From contig JAULSR010000001.1 in NCBI GenBank assembly GCA_030512295.1, forward strand, positions 6,533,001 to 6,597,000: DNA of 64,000 nucleotides, read 5' to 3'. The stretch's first letter is position 1. The number at the start of each line of letters is the position of its first letter. The position numbers and the translations under genes are program-made. The notes beneath the pieces are model-generated. The model was not told the origin of the DNA. It searched no databases and saw only the letters and a list, made by a program, of their open reading frames with translations. Shown piece after piece: positions 34,024-45,821 of this stretch. This DNA comes from Bombardia bombarda (Eukaryota; Ascomycota; Sordariomycetes; Sordariales; Lasiosphaeriaceae).

Positions 34024-37000
34024 CTAAAGTGCGTATGGGTTCAACGAGCGAATAGTCAAGCACCTGTAGGTTTGTTAGCCATGTGTTACTGTCAAGATAA
34101 ATGCAAGGTAAAACATACGGTGGGCTCTTGCTGAGATCAGTCTTTAGAATAACCGGCACGCGGGCCATCTCCGTCACATCCTGAATGTATTCACCGCCCT
34201 CTTCTCGGAGCTTGAACAGCTTCAAGTACTTCTCCTTGTTGGTCAGACGCGTCTCGGGGGCATCGGTGATGGGCACCTTGGAGTCAGATCGAGTACGGTG
34301 AAGGGTACCGGCGGTATTGGACGAAGGTCGGGTTGGGGAACCAGGCACGCTCTGTGTCGGGCGCTCCGCAAGTAAGGCACCAGCCATAGCCTCCGTGATA
34401 TCTGACGCATTATCTTCGTCGTCATCGAAGAGCGCATCGACATCATCGGTCGACATGGTGCCAGTATCGGTCTGCTTCCGTGCATTCTCTTCGCGCTCCT
34501 TTCGGACTCTTTCCGCCTCCTCGGCCTGGCGAGCGGCATGCATGGCGTTGGACACTCTTTGAGAGGCGGCAGCCTTGGGGCGCTCATCCTCAGGCACGTA
34601 GGCGGAGCTGGGAACTCCCTTCTCCCAGTAGAGCTCGAGAACTCTCTTCTCCTTCCTGAATTCAGCCTTTTTCAGCGGGAGCTGATCGCAATGCACACGC
34701 TTCTCGAAGCCCCATTCGGGAATGAGGATATCGAAGGCTGACTCGTACACGCAAACGACAATTCCCTCGCTGATGAGGTCACCATTGGCCTCTTGGCGCT
34801 TCTTGTCCATATTGCGGCAGGATTCAATGTGGATGCTCTGTTCCTGAGCATTCTGCGCCGAATCCTTCTTGGTGTTGCAAGACTCAATGGTCTTAACGAG
34901 ATTCTCCAAATCATCATTATACTCGATCTTGCCATCGGAAAGGACAGACTCCAGTTGACGCTGGACAATAATATCGGCGTAGCGTCTAGTGGGGCTCGTA
35001 AAATGAGTGTGAAGGGGGAGGTTAAGGGTGTAATGAGGCCACAGATGCTTAGCCGTCCTACCAGCAATGTAGTACTTGGCGCGCTGCATCGACTTCATAA
35101 TCAGAGTTTCCATTCCCTTTCTGATATCGGAATCGTCGACCCTGAAGAGGCTGTTCTGTAGCGTTCCACTGCTAGTAGCATCCATCTCATAGCCCAAAGC
35201 CGTCATGCGGTCAACAAAGGTTTGCAGACGGCGGGGGTTGGGAGGAGATTGTCTACGCAGCAAAGCCTTTTCGGGGAGGCCCAGAATCAAACGTTGGGCA
35301 ACATAAGCATTGACCTTGTGTACAAGCTCCTCAACAAGCTCAGTAGCCTGGCTGGAGTCGAAGAGATTATGCTTAATAGGAATATTCTCATCGTCCAGCT
35401 GCTGGAGGAGACGAAGGGGGGCAATTGGCTCACCGCCAGCACCTAGTCGTGCCTCACGGAATTTCTGGGCAACAGCCTATATACTCTTGTTAGCAGATGC
35501 ACGGTCACATACTAGAAATGCGACTTACGTTGAGGATTTGGACGTCCTTAGCCTGAACGACCTCATGTTTGAACCCAGCCCGACCGGACAAGGCCTCGTC
35601 AATCTGGGGAAGCGACAGCTTGCCACCGCTCTTGACGATACCCTTACCAATCCAGGTGTCGCCCTCGGCAACCGCACCGTTATGGGGGTTGACGTGGAAG
35701 ACGATACTGAAAGTCAATCGTTCTTGCTCGGGAGTAAGAGAGCAGACCTCGGCGGACAGCTTTGGGGGAAGGAGGGCAGAGAACCGGTTCACCAGGTGGA
35801 CAGCTGTGCCGCGCTTCTTGGCCTCGCGGTCAACAAGCGAGTTCGGCTTGACAAAATGAGTAACATCAGGGATGTGGAAACCAATCTCAATCTTGCCATC
35901 AGGAAGAGACTTGGCATGGACACCGTTACCAAGATCAACAGAGCCATCTAGGTCAAGAGTAAAAACTTTCTCATCACGGAAGTCTCGGCGAGTGGCAATG
36001 GCAGCTTCATCTTCCTTGGCAAGAGTCCAGTCCTGAAGACCGACACTGCGCAGAACTGCATCCGAGAACTCATCGGATGCAAAGTTGTTGTCGCGGAGCA
36101 GAGCATCAGTCTCTATCTTGAGGTCACCCATTCTCCCAAGCTTCTCAACAAGGGTACCAAATGGGTGGAGCGAGGTGATGGGCCATCGCTTAATGCATGC
36201 CACGAATATCTGGTCAGCATAATCCTGGTGCTTCTCGACGAAGTCGCGAGGTGCCTGCTCTGTAGGGATGGCAATCAGCGGAACGCGCTTGTCGGTTGGC
36301 TTGAACCACACGATCTTGGGCCTCTCTTGCGAACGGTTGTCATGTTGGCGTCGGTCGCCTCCATCCCGGGCAGCCCGCTCAGCCTCCTGCTTCTCCTTGG
36401 TCGCCTGACTGCTGGGCCGGAGCAAACCTAAGGTACCGGAGAACATCTGACCTGCCACGCGCTCAATAACAGCGACGATATGGCCAGCATAAAGTGGCTT
36501 CTGCTCATCATTGATCTCTTCTTCCTCGACAAGAAGGAGACTCTGACCTTCGACTTCAACATCATCGTTTTTCTTCTGTGTGGGGCGCTGTCTAAGACTG
36601 CCACGGCGACGGATCCCACCCTCGCCATTTCCATTGTCATCACCGTTGCCGTTGCTCTGGTTATTTCCAGCTGTAGATCCAGAACGAGTGTCGGTGATAT
36701 CCTTGCGCTTCTTCTTCTCCTCCTTTTCACGCTTCTGCGACCAGACTTCGTCTACATCAAGGAGCTCGACAGCAACAAGGTCACCCTCGAGGGCACGATT
36801 GCGATCCTTGCTACCACAGATAAAGATGTCTGCGTCAAGCAATCCGTCCTGGGTCGAAACATATGCGTCGCTCCTATTCTTCTTGTTCACGCGAAGAATA
36901 CCGGATACGAGTTGACCATCTCCCAGAAGAGCAGGAAGAGAAGCCTGCGGAAGATAAGGGGTGAAAAGAGTCTTGCGCTGTTGCTGCTGAGGCTGCTGAG

Positions 37001-38434
37001 GCTGCTGAGGGGCCAGATTAGGAGCATGCTGGCTAGCCTGGAGACCAACCATTTGGCCATTCATCTGGGCAACCTGGAGAGCCTGGAGCTGGTTGAGCTG
37101 CATCGGATTCAACTGCTGGGCAGGGTACATATTCGGGATCATCATTTGATTCGGAATCTGGACCATCTGAGGCTGGCCGGGATACTGGAAGGCACCAATA
37201 GAGGAAATCGACTGATGTTGGATCGAGTTGCGATTGCGGTGACCAGGCTGGAAGCCTTGGTTCTGACCTTGGCCCTGGCCCTGACCACCGCTCTGATCTT
37301 GACCTTGAGCCTGGGCCTGGGCTTGGTTGCGCCAGTTTCCGTCGAAATTTCGGGAGCCAGTGCGGGCATGACCCGAGCCGCCACCGCGGGTGCGCGAGAA
37401 ATCGTTGGTTTGGCCGACTGAGTCCGTGGGAAAGTGCATAGCACCTCCACGGCCAGCTCCGCCACCACGGCCGCCGTTGCCGCCGACAGCCATGCTCTGG
37501 CTTCTACCATGTCCCCCACGGCTACCTCGGAAGGAGGACGACCCCTGGGCGATCTGACTCTCTGGAGGAGTCTGGGCAGTAGGAGATACTCCCTTTGCTT
37601 CGTCGTCTGGCTTTTCAGCCGAGCCCGAAGCGCCGGGGGCAGGAAACTGGAAGGCAGACGTGGTGCGCTTCTGCTGAGCAATCTCGGCGGCCTTCTTAGC
37701 ATCAGCCAGGGCCAAGGAGTGTCTCCGCTGGTGACCGCCTCCAGGCGGGCCACCACGGCCGCCGCGAGAGCCGGCGTTCTCTCTTCCGTGAGCTTGCGAG
37801 TTATCAAAGCTGCCAAAGGCAGACCCAGAAGCGCCAGATGAGGGAGCGGGAGGGGGGCCCAATCCCATGTTGGGAAGAGCCGACTGATTACGGCGATGTG
37901 ATAGTGGCTGTGTAGGAGGAGCTAGTGACACGTTCTGCTGCGGTAGCTGGTTGGGAAACTGGAAGCCATTCTGGGGCGAGAGATTGGCCATAGTTTGCTG
38001 CAGAGGGTTGAAAGCACCGCCGGGGCCCAAGACCTGGTTCGGTGCGATCATGCCCATATTGACATATTGCTGGTGGGTAGCCTGGATTTGCTGCTGCTGT
38101 TGTTGCAACAACTCGATCTGCTGCTGGATGGCAAGCTGTTCCACTGTGGAGGGAGATGGGTTAGCCGGCCGCATAGGCAATGGAGGGGGGTATGAGTGGA
38201 GGGGCGGTGGGCTGGATGGTGGAAAAAAGGGGGTAATCTGTTGCCCTCCGAAGAGATAGGACAGAGCTTCGTAGCTGGCTCATCAGGGCCAACACGGAGC
38301 AACTTACTGCCGGGATTTGCAAACATACTCATCAAGGGAGTCAGCTCGGATGGGCTTCTACGATGAGCAATGTGGAGGCGGCGGGCAACATTGCCTGGGA
38401 CGCCTCCTGGCTGAGGCTGCTGCTGCTGCTCCAT
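34024..38434 (-). CDS. SSD1: Ssd1, RNB-fold translational repressor of cell-wall mRNAs
   Basis: Ssd1 is a cytoplasmic RNA-binding protein of the RNase II/Dis3 fold that represses and localises mRNAs for cell-wall proteins, under Cbk1/NDR kinase control in yeast. Exons 38434-38308, 38143-35529, 35476-34119 and 34063-34024 give 1379 aa; introns are 164, 52 and 55 nt with normal signals. The last exon gives SLNPYAL and TAG, matching the family ending; unspliced reading would run on to 33926. Residues 1 to about 430 are disordered and rich in Gln, Gly, Asn and Arg. Cold-shock/OB segments follow (LPALLGDGQLVSGILRVNKK; GHIVAVIERVAGQMFSGTLG). The RNB domain starts near residue 765. Where active RNases have an Asp-rich metal site ending DDA, this protein reads TLDLDGSVDLGNGV, so it should be catalytically dead, as known for yeast Ssd1. 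Confidence 0.96.
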
Positions 38435-40495
38435 GGTGGGCTTGGATTGGGCTTTGATGATAGGCAGGCCAAGTGCACGTCGAGTGCGATGCGGGTTGTG
38501 CGGGTGCGTGTGCAACCAGTCGGTCAGTGGTGATTTGTTTGCTCAGTGTCAGTGGGTGTCGATCGAGTTGAATGGAGTGTTTTTTGGGATTTGGTGCGTC
38601 ACCTCGAAAGGAGGATGGAGGTGCGGAGGCGTCGCCAAAGGACAGTTCGCGGAAAGATTTCGAGACCAAAGTGTTTAATGAAAGATCGAAATTGCTAAGA
38701 GGGAGTGTGAGGGACAGACGGACAGCAGTGTTGGGGGAAGCTGGTAGTCTTTGGCCGTGGGCCGATGGTCAAGGAGGGTGCGAGTGAGGAGGAACCCCGA
38801 AGGTTGATGATGATGATGAGGAGGAGTAGCACCTGGATGATGCAGCTCGCAGCACCGGATGTGTAGTCGAGCAGGAGTGGAAGGTTGCCCCAGGCCCCAA
38901 ACTTGATGGGTCCTCTATTGGATCCAATGGGCCACACAGTGCGCCTCAGCGCCTCGCTGCCTCAGTACTCAGGATCTCAGCGCTGCTCCTTACCCGCACA
39001 AGCCCGCAGCAACGCCGGGCAGCTACCGAGCACCCCCAAGCCTAGGTGGAGCCGCGGGCCCACAGCAAAACCGAGAATGGGCGATCGCCCTAGCCCACGC
39101 TTTGAGACTAACACACCAGCGGCTTGCTGCACAAGCAACACCTACCCCTCAGCCTAGTAGCTAAGTACCCCCTTACTTACTTCGAGCCTACCTCAATCCT
39201 GCCCGTCGTTTTATTTGGTGGAAGCCTCCATTTTCATTATCATCAGTACCTTTGGTTCTTTGCCGTTGCTCTGCATCCCGCCTCGGCAGCTTAATTGCAA
39301 GTTGCTAGCCAAGAGATTTAGTAAGTAGGTAGGTGCGTAGGTAAGGTAGTACCCATCAAAGGGCAATGAAAGACGAGCGCCACGGATATAACATGGAGTT
39401 TGAAAAATCCATACCTACATCTTCAGCTCAAATCGGATTACAGCTCTAATGCGTGTGAAACGGTGGAATGCGAGGTTAGAAAGGCGCACGGCTATTTTTG
39501 CTTTCTAGGCTTCCAAGGCTCCAGGTTCCAGTGGGAATCGGCTCCCCGTCCTGAGGTGCCCAGCTTCCAGGTTCCAGTGCCGCACCACCGCACGCATGCC
39601 CAAGACAGCCTCGGTCATCGCTCTTTAACTAAAACGCGGCACACAACCTGCTTTGCAATAATGTGCCTGGCCATGGCAAGAATACGAGTTCAAACCAAGT
39701 CAGCCACCTGCGTGCAGAGTGCTGATGTGACACAAGAAAGGCAGCCACCTGAGTATGATGAGGGCCCCACTGAGGGTCTTCAGCGCTTGACAGCTCTGCA
39801 AAATAACAACTGGCAAAAAATAAAGAGAGAAGGAATACCTAAGGTAGGTAAGACAAGACGACTTGCATGCCAGCAGGGCGGTCAACTCCAGCGGAGGTAG
39901 CACATGGTTCAGGTTGCCGACTTCCATCTGGCGGGCAGAGGCGAACTCGATGCCCCATCAACGGGCAGCGTTGAAACAAATAATACGAAACAAGCCATCA
40001 CGCAAGCTCTATGCTCCAGATGCTGTTTAGACTGTCATGAGCGGGAACGAAACGACATTCCTTGATTTAAGGTAGTGTGGAACTGTAGACTTGACATTGC
40101 AGACATGAGGGGGGTTGTAAGTGGCACTGTCCAGTAGAATCTATCCGCACGGTGCTTCAAATGCGGGCGATTTATCCGACTCGGGAGCACTGACTGGACA
40201 TGGGCTGTTGTTTGTCTTGGTCTGGAGCCAGACTAGCGCAAAAGCTAAGTACAGTACCCTCCTACGCGACACACCACGAGGGTGTTTCTAGTCTCGCAAA
40301 GCAGACGCGCGCGCCCATTCCAGTATCCGTACGACCAGCGACGACGCCAATATCAGACAGAGCAAAGCCAACGTTTGTCGACGCCCGCCCGAACGACCGT
40401 TAGGACTCGTCCAATCGGACCAATCCAACTAATTACTCGGGCGAGAAGAAACATGGCAGTATAGCCACAAAACCGGCGCCCCACAACCGAGAACA
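38435..40495. other. Intergenic between divergent SSD1 and GLE1
   Basis: About 2 kb holding the long 5' region of SSD1 and the GLE1 promoter. The frame 39400-39900 has no family resemblance. No gene or RNA is recognised. Confidence 0.5.
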
Positions 40496-42151
40496 ATGGC
40501 AGAGTCGTCCCTGGCGCGCCCCTCGCAACGGCGAAGCTACCAGTGGGCGAGTCCGGCCAGGTCCGTGATATCTGACATTCTGAGCGAAGACCGCAACTCG
40601 GAAGCACGGCACAGGCTCTTGATTGAGGCTGCAAAACGGGAACATGACCGCGTTCGGGAGGAAGCAGAAAGAGTCTACCACGAGCACCTGAAAAGGGAGG
40701 AAAAGCAGCAGATCCTGGACGAGAAGCGCAAGGAGGAAGACAGAATTCGACTCGAGGAACAAATTGCCGCCGAACGTACAAGACTGAATGCCCTCAGGGC
40801 AAAGAAGGTCAACATCCCGCCAGTTGCGCCGGAGCCCGAGGCGCCGAAACCGCCCCCAGCCCCCAGCGCAACTCCCCCAGCACCGGCACCGACAAATGCA
40901 ACACCCCCCGCGACATCTAGCCAGGTCAATGGCACAACGGCGCAAACGTCAGCAATCCCCGCGCCAAAGTCGAGCCCTTTTCTTGCCCCAATACAGGGCA
41001 ACAAGCAGCAGTTGGGCGCGCAACCGACTGCTTCTAGTCCTTTGGCAGCTGGAACACCACCTGTTCCAGCAACACAAACTCTCACAGGGGCGCCCAAGCC
41101 GTCTCTATTTCCCTCGGGCGCTGTACAAAACAATGGCGCCTCATCATCCTCCCCGGCAGTTATCCAGCCACCCGCCCAGGCCGCTACGCCGGCAGGCCCT
41201 GACCGGTACACCGTCATCCACAACAACCTCAAAGCGCTCCGGAAATCTATGGTCGTCCAGGCTGAGACAAATCGAGCCTTGAAAGCCACCATGGGCGACA
41301 TGCGCCGCGAAATACGCAAGTCCGTCGGGCAGCTCACGGGCGGCGCCGGGGGCGTAAACCGCATGCAGCAACAAAAGATGAACGCCCTCCTCCGCGAGGC
41401 GCTCGAAAACAGGGTCCAGTGCCAGCTCATCGACGCGAGCAACTTCGTCGTCGACACCACGCGCCCGCCCGCCCAAGGCGCTCGCCGCAACGATGCCGCC
41501 TTACCATCCCTCTTTCTCTACCTCCTCAACATCTTCTCCAAGGCCGTCATCAGTCAGTTCATCAACGAAGCCGGCGCCCGCCCGGAAACCGCCGACCCGG
41601 TCGGCGTCTGCGTAGCCGGGACCTTTTCCGAGCCCGACTTCCTCTGGCGCGGCATCTCCCTCATCGACATCCTCATGGCCAAGTTCCGCATCGTCTGCCC
41701 CGTGCTCTTTGGCTACCGCGGCAACGAGAAGATGCAGCAGGGGCGCCAGCGCATCGGCTGGTGGAAGGAGAACGGGACCTGGGTGACGGAGCAGCAGCAC
41801 ATGGACCGCATGACGGGGCTGGGCGCCGGCTACGCGGCCATCGCGCTCAGGAAGTTTGGCGGGTCGAAAAAGGAGAACCCCTATCCGCCCAGGAATTACT
41901 GGACCGCCATGGCCAAGATTGTCAACACCCCTGCAGATGACATATCGAATACGCAGTGCGTGGTGCTCAAGTCGATGATTCAAAACTATGAACAGAGGTT
42001 TATAGAGTTTTATGGGACGGCGGCGCTTGCTGCGCTCAGGACCGCGCTACTGGAGTTTCCGACGAGGGCGCCGCAGAAGTCGGCGGCGGTTAATTCTTTA
42101 GAGGTGCTGGCGTTGTCGTTGAAAAGGGACACAGGGTTGGTTCTTGGATAA
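40496..42151 (+). CDS. GLE1: mRNA export factor Gle1
   Basis: Gle1 sits on the cytoplasmic face of the nuclear pore and, with inositol hexakisphosphate, activates the DEAD-box ATPase Dbp5 to release exported mRNPs. The gene is a single exon of 551 aa. The N-terminal half has a charged coiled coil (about residues 38-103, EEAERVYHEHLKREEKQQIL) and a Pro/Ala-rich linker. The C-terminal HEAT-like domain (about 240-545) has conserved blocks GVCVAGTFSEPDFLWRGISL, DILMAKFRIVCPVLFGYRG and GLGAGYAAIALRKFGG. Met 40496 precedes a normal N-terminus in good context (aacaATGgc). Length and domain order are normal for filamentous fungi. Confidence 0.96.
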   Translation: MAESSLARPSQRRSYQWASPARSVISDILSEDRNSEARHRLLIEAAKREHDRVREEAERVYHEHLKREEKQQILDEKRKEEDRIRLEEQIAAERTRLNALRAKKVNIPPVAPEPEAPKPPPAPSATPPAPAPTNATPPATSSQVNGTTAQTSAIPAPKSSPFLAPIQGNKQQLGAQPTASSPLAAGTPPVPATQTLTGAPKPSLFPSGAVQNNGASSSSPAVIQPPAQAATPAGPDRYTVIHNNLKALRKSMVVQAETNRALKATMGDMRREIRKSVGQLTGGAGGVNRMQQQKMNALLREALENRVQCQLIDASNFVVDTTRPPAQGARRNDAALPSLFLYLLNIFSKAVISQFINEAGARPETADPVGVCVAGTFSEPDFLWRGISLIDILMAKFRIVCPVLFGYRGNEKMQQGRQRIGWWKENGTWVTEQQHMDRMTGLGAGYAAIALRKFGGSKKENPYPPRNYWTAMAKIVNTPADDISNTQCVVLKSMIQNYEQRFIEFYGTAALAALRTALLEFPTRAPQKSAAVNSLEVLALSLKRDTGLVLG

Positions 42152-42521
42152 TCAAAGCATGGGGAGGGGATATTTAGATAGGCTCACAGTGTCTAGGGTA
42201 GTTCTAGAGGGCGGGGGCGGCGCCGTGGCGGAAAATAAGGGGTGCTTGTATTTAGGGCGTTATTCTTTCATCCCTATCTTTGCTCAGTGTAACTTTCTTA
42301 GGACAGAGTAGCGAGACGGCCTTTTTGCACCATATGCGAAGATATATACCGCACTGATGCAGTGGTAAAGTTTTGATCGTCGACAAGAGGCTAAATCAGG
42401 GATGACTGGACGGGCTATCTAAGAAGAATATGTGATTACCTAGCTATTGCGATGCCGCACTGTTCTGTTTATGACCAACAGTCTCAGGCGGATGTGTATA
42501 CCAAGCAGAAAACAAAGAAAA

Positions 42522-42559
<38 letters not shown>

Positions 42560-42773
42560 AAAACGCCGTTGTCGCCAGTCGCCTGTCGCGTTGCAGGAGC
42601 GATCTTTCCGTCCTTTTACTCCTTTCGTCTATGATAAATATGACAAGTGATTATTGTACGCGGTAGTTTTCCCGTTTCGCCCAGGCGTGAGACGCGCCGA
42701 AAGTCCTCCTGTACCCTTCTCTATCCACGCTGCCCCAAAAGAGCCCAGTCTTATCCCTGCAAGGGTAGGATAT
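42152..42773. other. 3' regions of convergent GLE1 and TLG1
   Basis: UTR-type sequence with a TA microsatellite at about 42523-42557. No gene is seen. Confidence 0.6.
42523..42557. repeat. (TA)n microsatellite
   Basis: An uninterrupted run of about 17 TA dinucleotides between GLE1 and TLG1. Probably length-polymorphic. Confidence 0.95.
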
Positions 42774-43600
42774 TCATAACAGCAAAAGCAAAACCAACAA
42801 AATAATCAGCACCATGATGAGCACCGCTATGCAGCAGCTGCTCAGGCTATCCTCGTTCCTCCTCATGACATAGCGCAGCTTCTCGACGCCAGTCTGTAGC
42901 CGCCCGCCCACGCGGTCGGCAAGGTTATCCACCACCTCGAGCATCTCGTGCTGCTCCTCCAGCTCGCGGCCCATGTCGTCGGCCTGCCGCCGCAGGCTGC
43001 CGACGGTCTGGAACACGCCGTCAAGGTGCTGGTCCTGCTCGCGCATCATCACCTCCTGCTGCTGCTGCTCGAACTCGGCCACGTAGTCGTCGTCATGACC
43101 TCCTTCTGTGGTGTCACCGCCGACGATGGCGAACGCGCTCGGGTCGGGCAGGTCGCTACCGCCGCGGCCGCCGGACCTTGCCGCAGTAGTTGATATCGTC
43201 TTGGCCAGCTCCTCGCGCATGTCCTCGATCTCGCCGCCGACTTCCTGGACAAGGCGTTTGCGACGCGTCACCTCGGCGGCGTCGAGGCCATACTGTGAGG
43301 GATCGCTCTCGACGGCCTTGACGGACTCGACGAGGTCGGCGAGGTCTTCGGCGAGGGAGGATAGGGCGGATTCGAGATCTGATAGGGCTGAGGAGAGCTC
43401 GGGAGAGTCGGCGGCGGTGGAGAGCGAGCGGATGCGCAGGTATGAGGTGAATAGGGAGCGGGTGGATTGAAGTTGGGAGAGCACATCTCTGTTGCATGTG
43501 TCAGTACTGGTTGTATTTCTTTACGGTTAATGGGTGGGGATGCAGGAGCCTACTGTTGGACCTGGAGGAAAGGGTCCTCCTCGTTCGTCGAGGACATCAT
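42774..43600 (-). CDS. TLG1: t-SNARE Tlg1 (syntaxin-6 family)
   Basis: Tlg1 is a tail-anchored Qc-SNARE of the trans-Golgi and early endosome, acting with Tlg2 and Vti1 in endosome-to-Golgi fusion. Exon 1 is 43600-43554 and exon 2 is 43488-42774, with a 65-nt intron (GTAGGC...GCAACAG), giving 253 aa. The syntaxin-6 N-terminal helix begins DPFLQVQQDVLSQLQST. The SNARE motif lies at about residues 165-230 with the ionic-layer glutamine in GRELEEQHEML. A hydrophobic tail anchor (VLIMVLIILLVLLLLL) ends the protein. The short first exon was chosen because it restores the conserved DPF...VQ start; two adjacent Met codons (43600, 43597) are both possible. Confidence 0.93.
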
Positions 43601-44304
43601 CCCGCGCGGCAAGTGGTGGTGGGTCACGTTGTAAGCAAGACAAGGGAGGAAGGTGTTTGCATTAGAGAGGAGCAAGAGAGCTTGGGCATAACGGCCTGGC
43701 CTGGTGGTGGAAGCAAAGCCAGGATTTCCCTTTCTAAAGTTTCGCAATCCGAGTTCTGGAAATAAGCACCTGAGCTGTTTGGTAGATAGGAAATGACGTT
43801 GGTGCCAACAAGGTTCCCCGAATCCCGACAACTCTCGTTGGCATCTTCAACGTGAGTTGCTGCTGCGCCTCGCTGCTGCATCACTATTTGATACTCTACA
43901 CCTTGGGGTGCAGACATAAAAGACTCATCTAATTGGCAGCCACTGACACATGAGCTACGCAGCCGCCGGCCTGGCGCTGGCGCTGGCTCTGGCTCCTGCC
44001 GGTGCTCTCTCCCTGCCATTGCCCTGCCATTGCCCTGCCAGCCCCCCGTCGCATTGTGTTCCCCGCTCTGCAACCCGCGCCCTAAACCCCTGTCGCCTTC
44101 CGCCATTGCTGCCGCCCCCAGGTGGCTGCCCTGTAGGTGAAACGTAGCTTCAACGACTGTTACTGGCTTCGGTGGCCTTATTTTCTGCGCCTCCCTTCCT
44201 TTTTAATCCCCTTCTTTTTTCTCAATCGAGCCTGGAATCATCTTTTCCATCCTCGTCCACGTACACTCATTTTGCGTCCATCACCCCGCAAAACAACAGC
44301 CAAC
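43601..44304. other. Bidirectional promoter region
   Basis: Shared upstream region of TLG1 (-) and the ER cyclophilin (+). The last 150 bp are pyrimidine-rich, as usual for highly expressed fungal genes. No gene is seen. Confidence 0.5.
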
Positions 44305-44906
44305 ATGTTCAACGTCAGACGGGCCTTCCTGGCCCTCACCCTGCTGCTCGGCGTGAGCTTCCTTGTGTTCGCGCAGACGGCCGAGGCCGCTAAGGGACCT
44401 AAGATCACCCACAAGGTCTACTTCGACATCACCCACGGCGATGAGCCCATCGGCCGCATTGTGATGGGTCTCTATGGCAAGACGGTTCCTGAGACTGCTG
44501 AGAACTTCCGCGCTCTGGCGACTGGCGAGAAGGGCTTCGGCTACGAAGGCTCTACCTTCCACCGCGTCATCAAGCAGTTCATGATCCAGGGCGGTGACTT
44601 CACCAAGGGCGATGGCACTGGTGGCAAGTCCAGTACGTATTTCCGCAAACGTCAATTGAACAGTTTAGCACGATGTGATTTCTGACAATGGATTACAGTC
44701 TACGGCGACAAGTTCAAGGATGAGAACTTCAAGCTGAAGCACACCAAGAAGGGTCTCCTCTCCATGGCCAATGCCGGAAAGGACACCAACGGATCGCAGT
44801 TTTTCATCACCACCGTTGTTACTTCGTAAGCTCTTCTACCCACTAATACCTAAAATCGTGGCGCCGCCCTCGTAGCAAGAGCAAAGTACTGACACAGTTT
44901 CCACAG

Positions 44907-44942
<36 letters not shown>

Positions 44943-45078
44943 TCTCGAGGGCTACGATGTGGTTGAGAAGATCGAGGGCGCCGAGACCCTGGCTGGCGAC
45001 AGGCCCGCCAAGGTCGTCAAGATCGCAAAGAGCGGCGAGTTGGAGGTCCCAGCTGAAGGTATCCACGTGGAGCTCTAA
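44305..45078 (+). CDS. ER peptidyl-prolyl cis-trans isomerase, cyclophilin B type
   Basis: A secreted-pathway cyclophilin that isomerises proline bonds in folding proteins of the ER. Exons 44305-44632, 44699-44825 and 44907-45078 (introns of 66 and 81 nt) give 208 aa. An N-terminal signal peptide (FLALTLLLGVSFLVFAQTAEA) ends near residue 28. Catalytic and cyclosporin-binding residues are present: FHRVIKQFMIQGGDFT, GSQFFITT and WLDGKHVVFGEV, including the Trp needed for cyclosporin binding. The C-terminus is HVEL, a likely HDEL-type retrieval signal. Length and exon layout are normal for fungal cyclophilin B (yeast Cpr2/Cpr5 group). Confidence 0.96.
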
Positions 45079-45821
45079 ACCAGCCTTTTATTCACATGTG
45101 TGCCGCCCCCAAACCCCATCTTGTTTGAAGCGAACTTGTCGAATAAAGAACAGAAAAAAAGAGGGAAAATGACATATATGCTGTATCTGGGTTTATACCC
45201 CAATCATATATCATTTTGCTCCGAACTATGCCCCACCCGGACCTGCCCGCTTCCATTCTCGCACAAGAAGATGTGCTGATTGTTGACGTCTTCTCTCTGC
45301 CGTCCAGCCTTGTAGAGAGTCGTACAGACGCGGAATCGAGATCTCAGTCTGGGCGAATGCCTGAATCACCTTAGCCAGTATTTGCTATTCGATAAGCATG
45401 GCGCGAACAGAGTCACCTTCGACGACGCCTAAGGTTGCACATGAGTGTGGGGCTGTCAAGGCTGTGTAGGGCGTTGGACGGGGGGCTAATGAGAAAGGTG
45501 CGAGGCGATTAAATAAAGATAAATAATAAACTTGACCGGAAACCAGTTTTGATATATGGTTCTGCCCGTGAATCCGTGGCATGTTAATGCTTCACCCAGG
45601 AGTTCACAGCTACCATAGTTGCATCACGTGGGTCTCGTTTGCGGTTCCACGTAAATTTTTTGGAGCACATTTTTTTTAAGTTCGTGCCGTGCTTGGCTGC
45701 AGTCTGCACGCCTGCATGATTGAGACAACGCCTTATATCGATTTTTGACCAACTTGAGTCTCCTCAACCGATTGCCTACAGCAAGAAAAAGAAAATTCAT
45801 ATAAATCTGAAAGCAGACAAA
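45079..45821. other. Intergenic, no gene seen
   Basis: 3' UTR of the cyclophilin gene and promoter of TRM112. The AT-rich part before 45822 is probably 5' UTR. Confidence 0.55.

Noticed and set aside
33926..34119. C-terminal extension of SSD1 (LDYLVMP...)
   Set aside because: It arises from reading through the last intron; the spliced form ends NPYAL with TAG, as in the family.
39400..39900. 166-codon plus-strand frame between SSD1 and GLE1
   Set aside because: No recognisable motif, no splice support and mixed composition; treated as chance.
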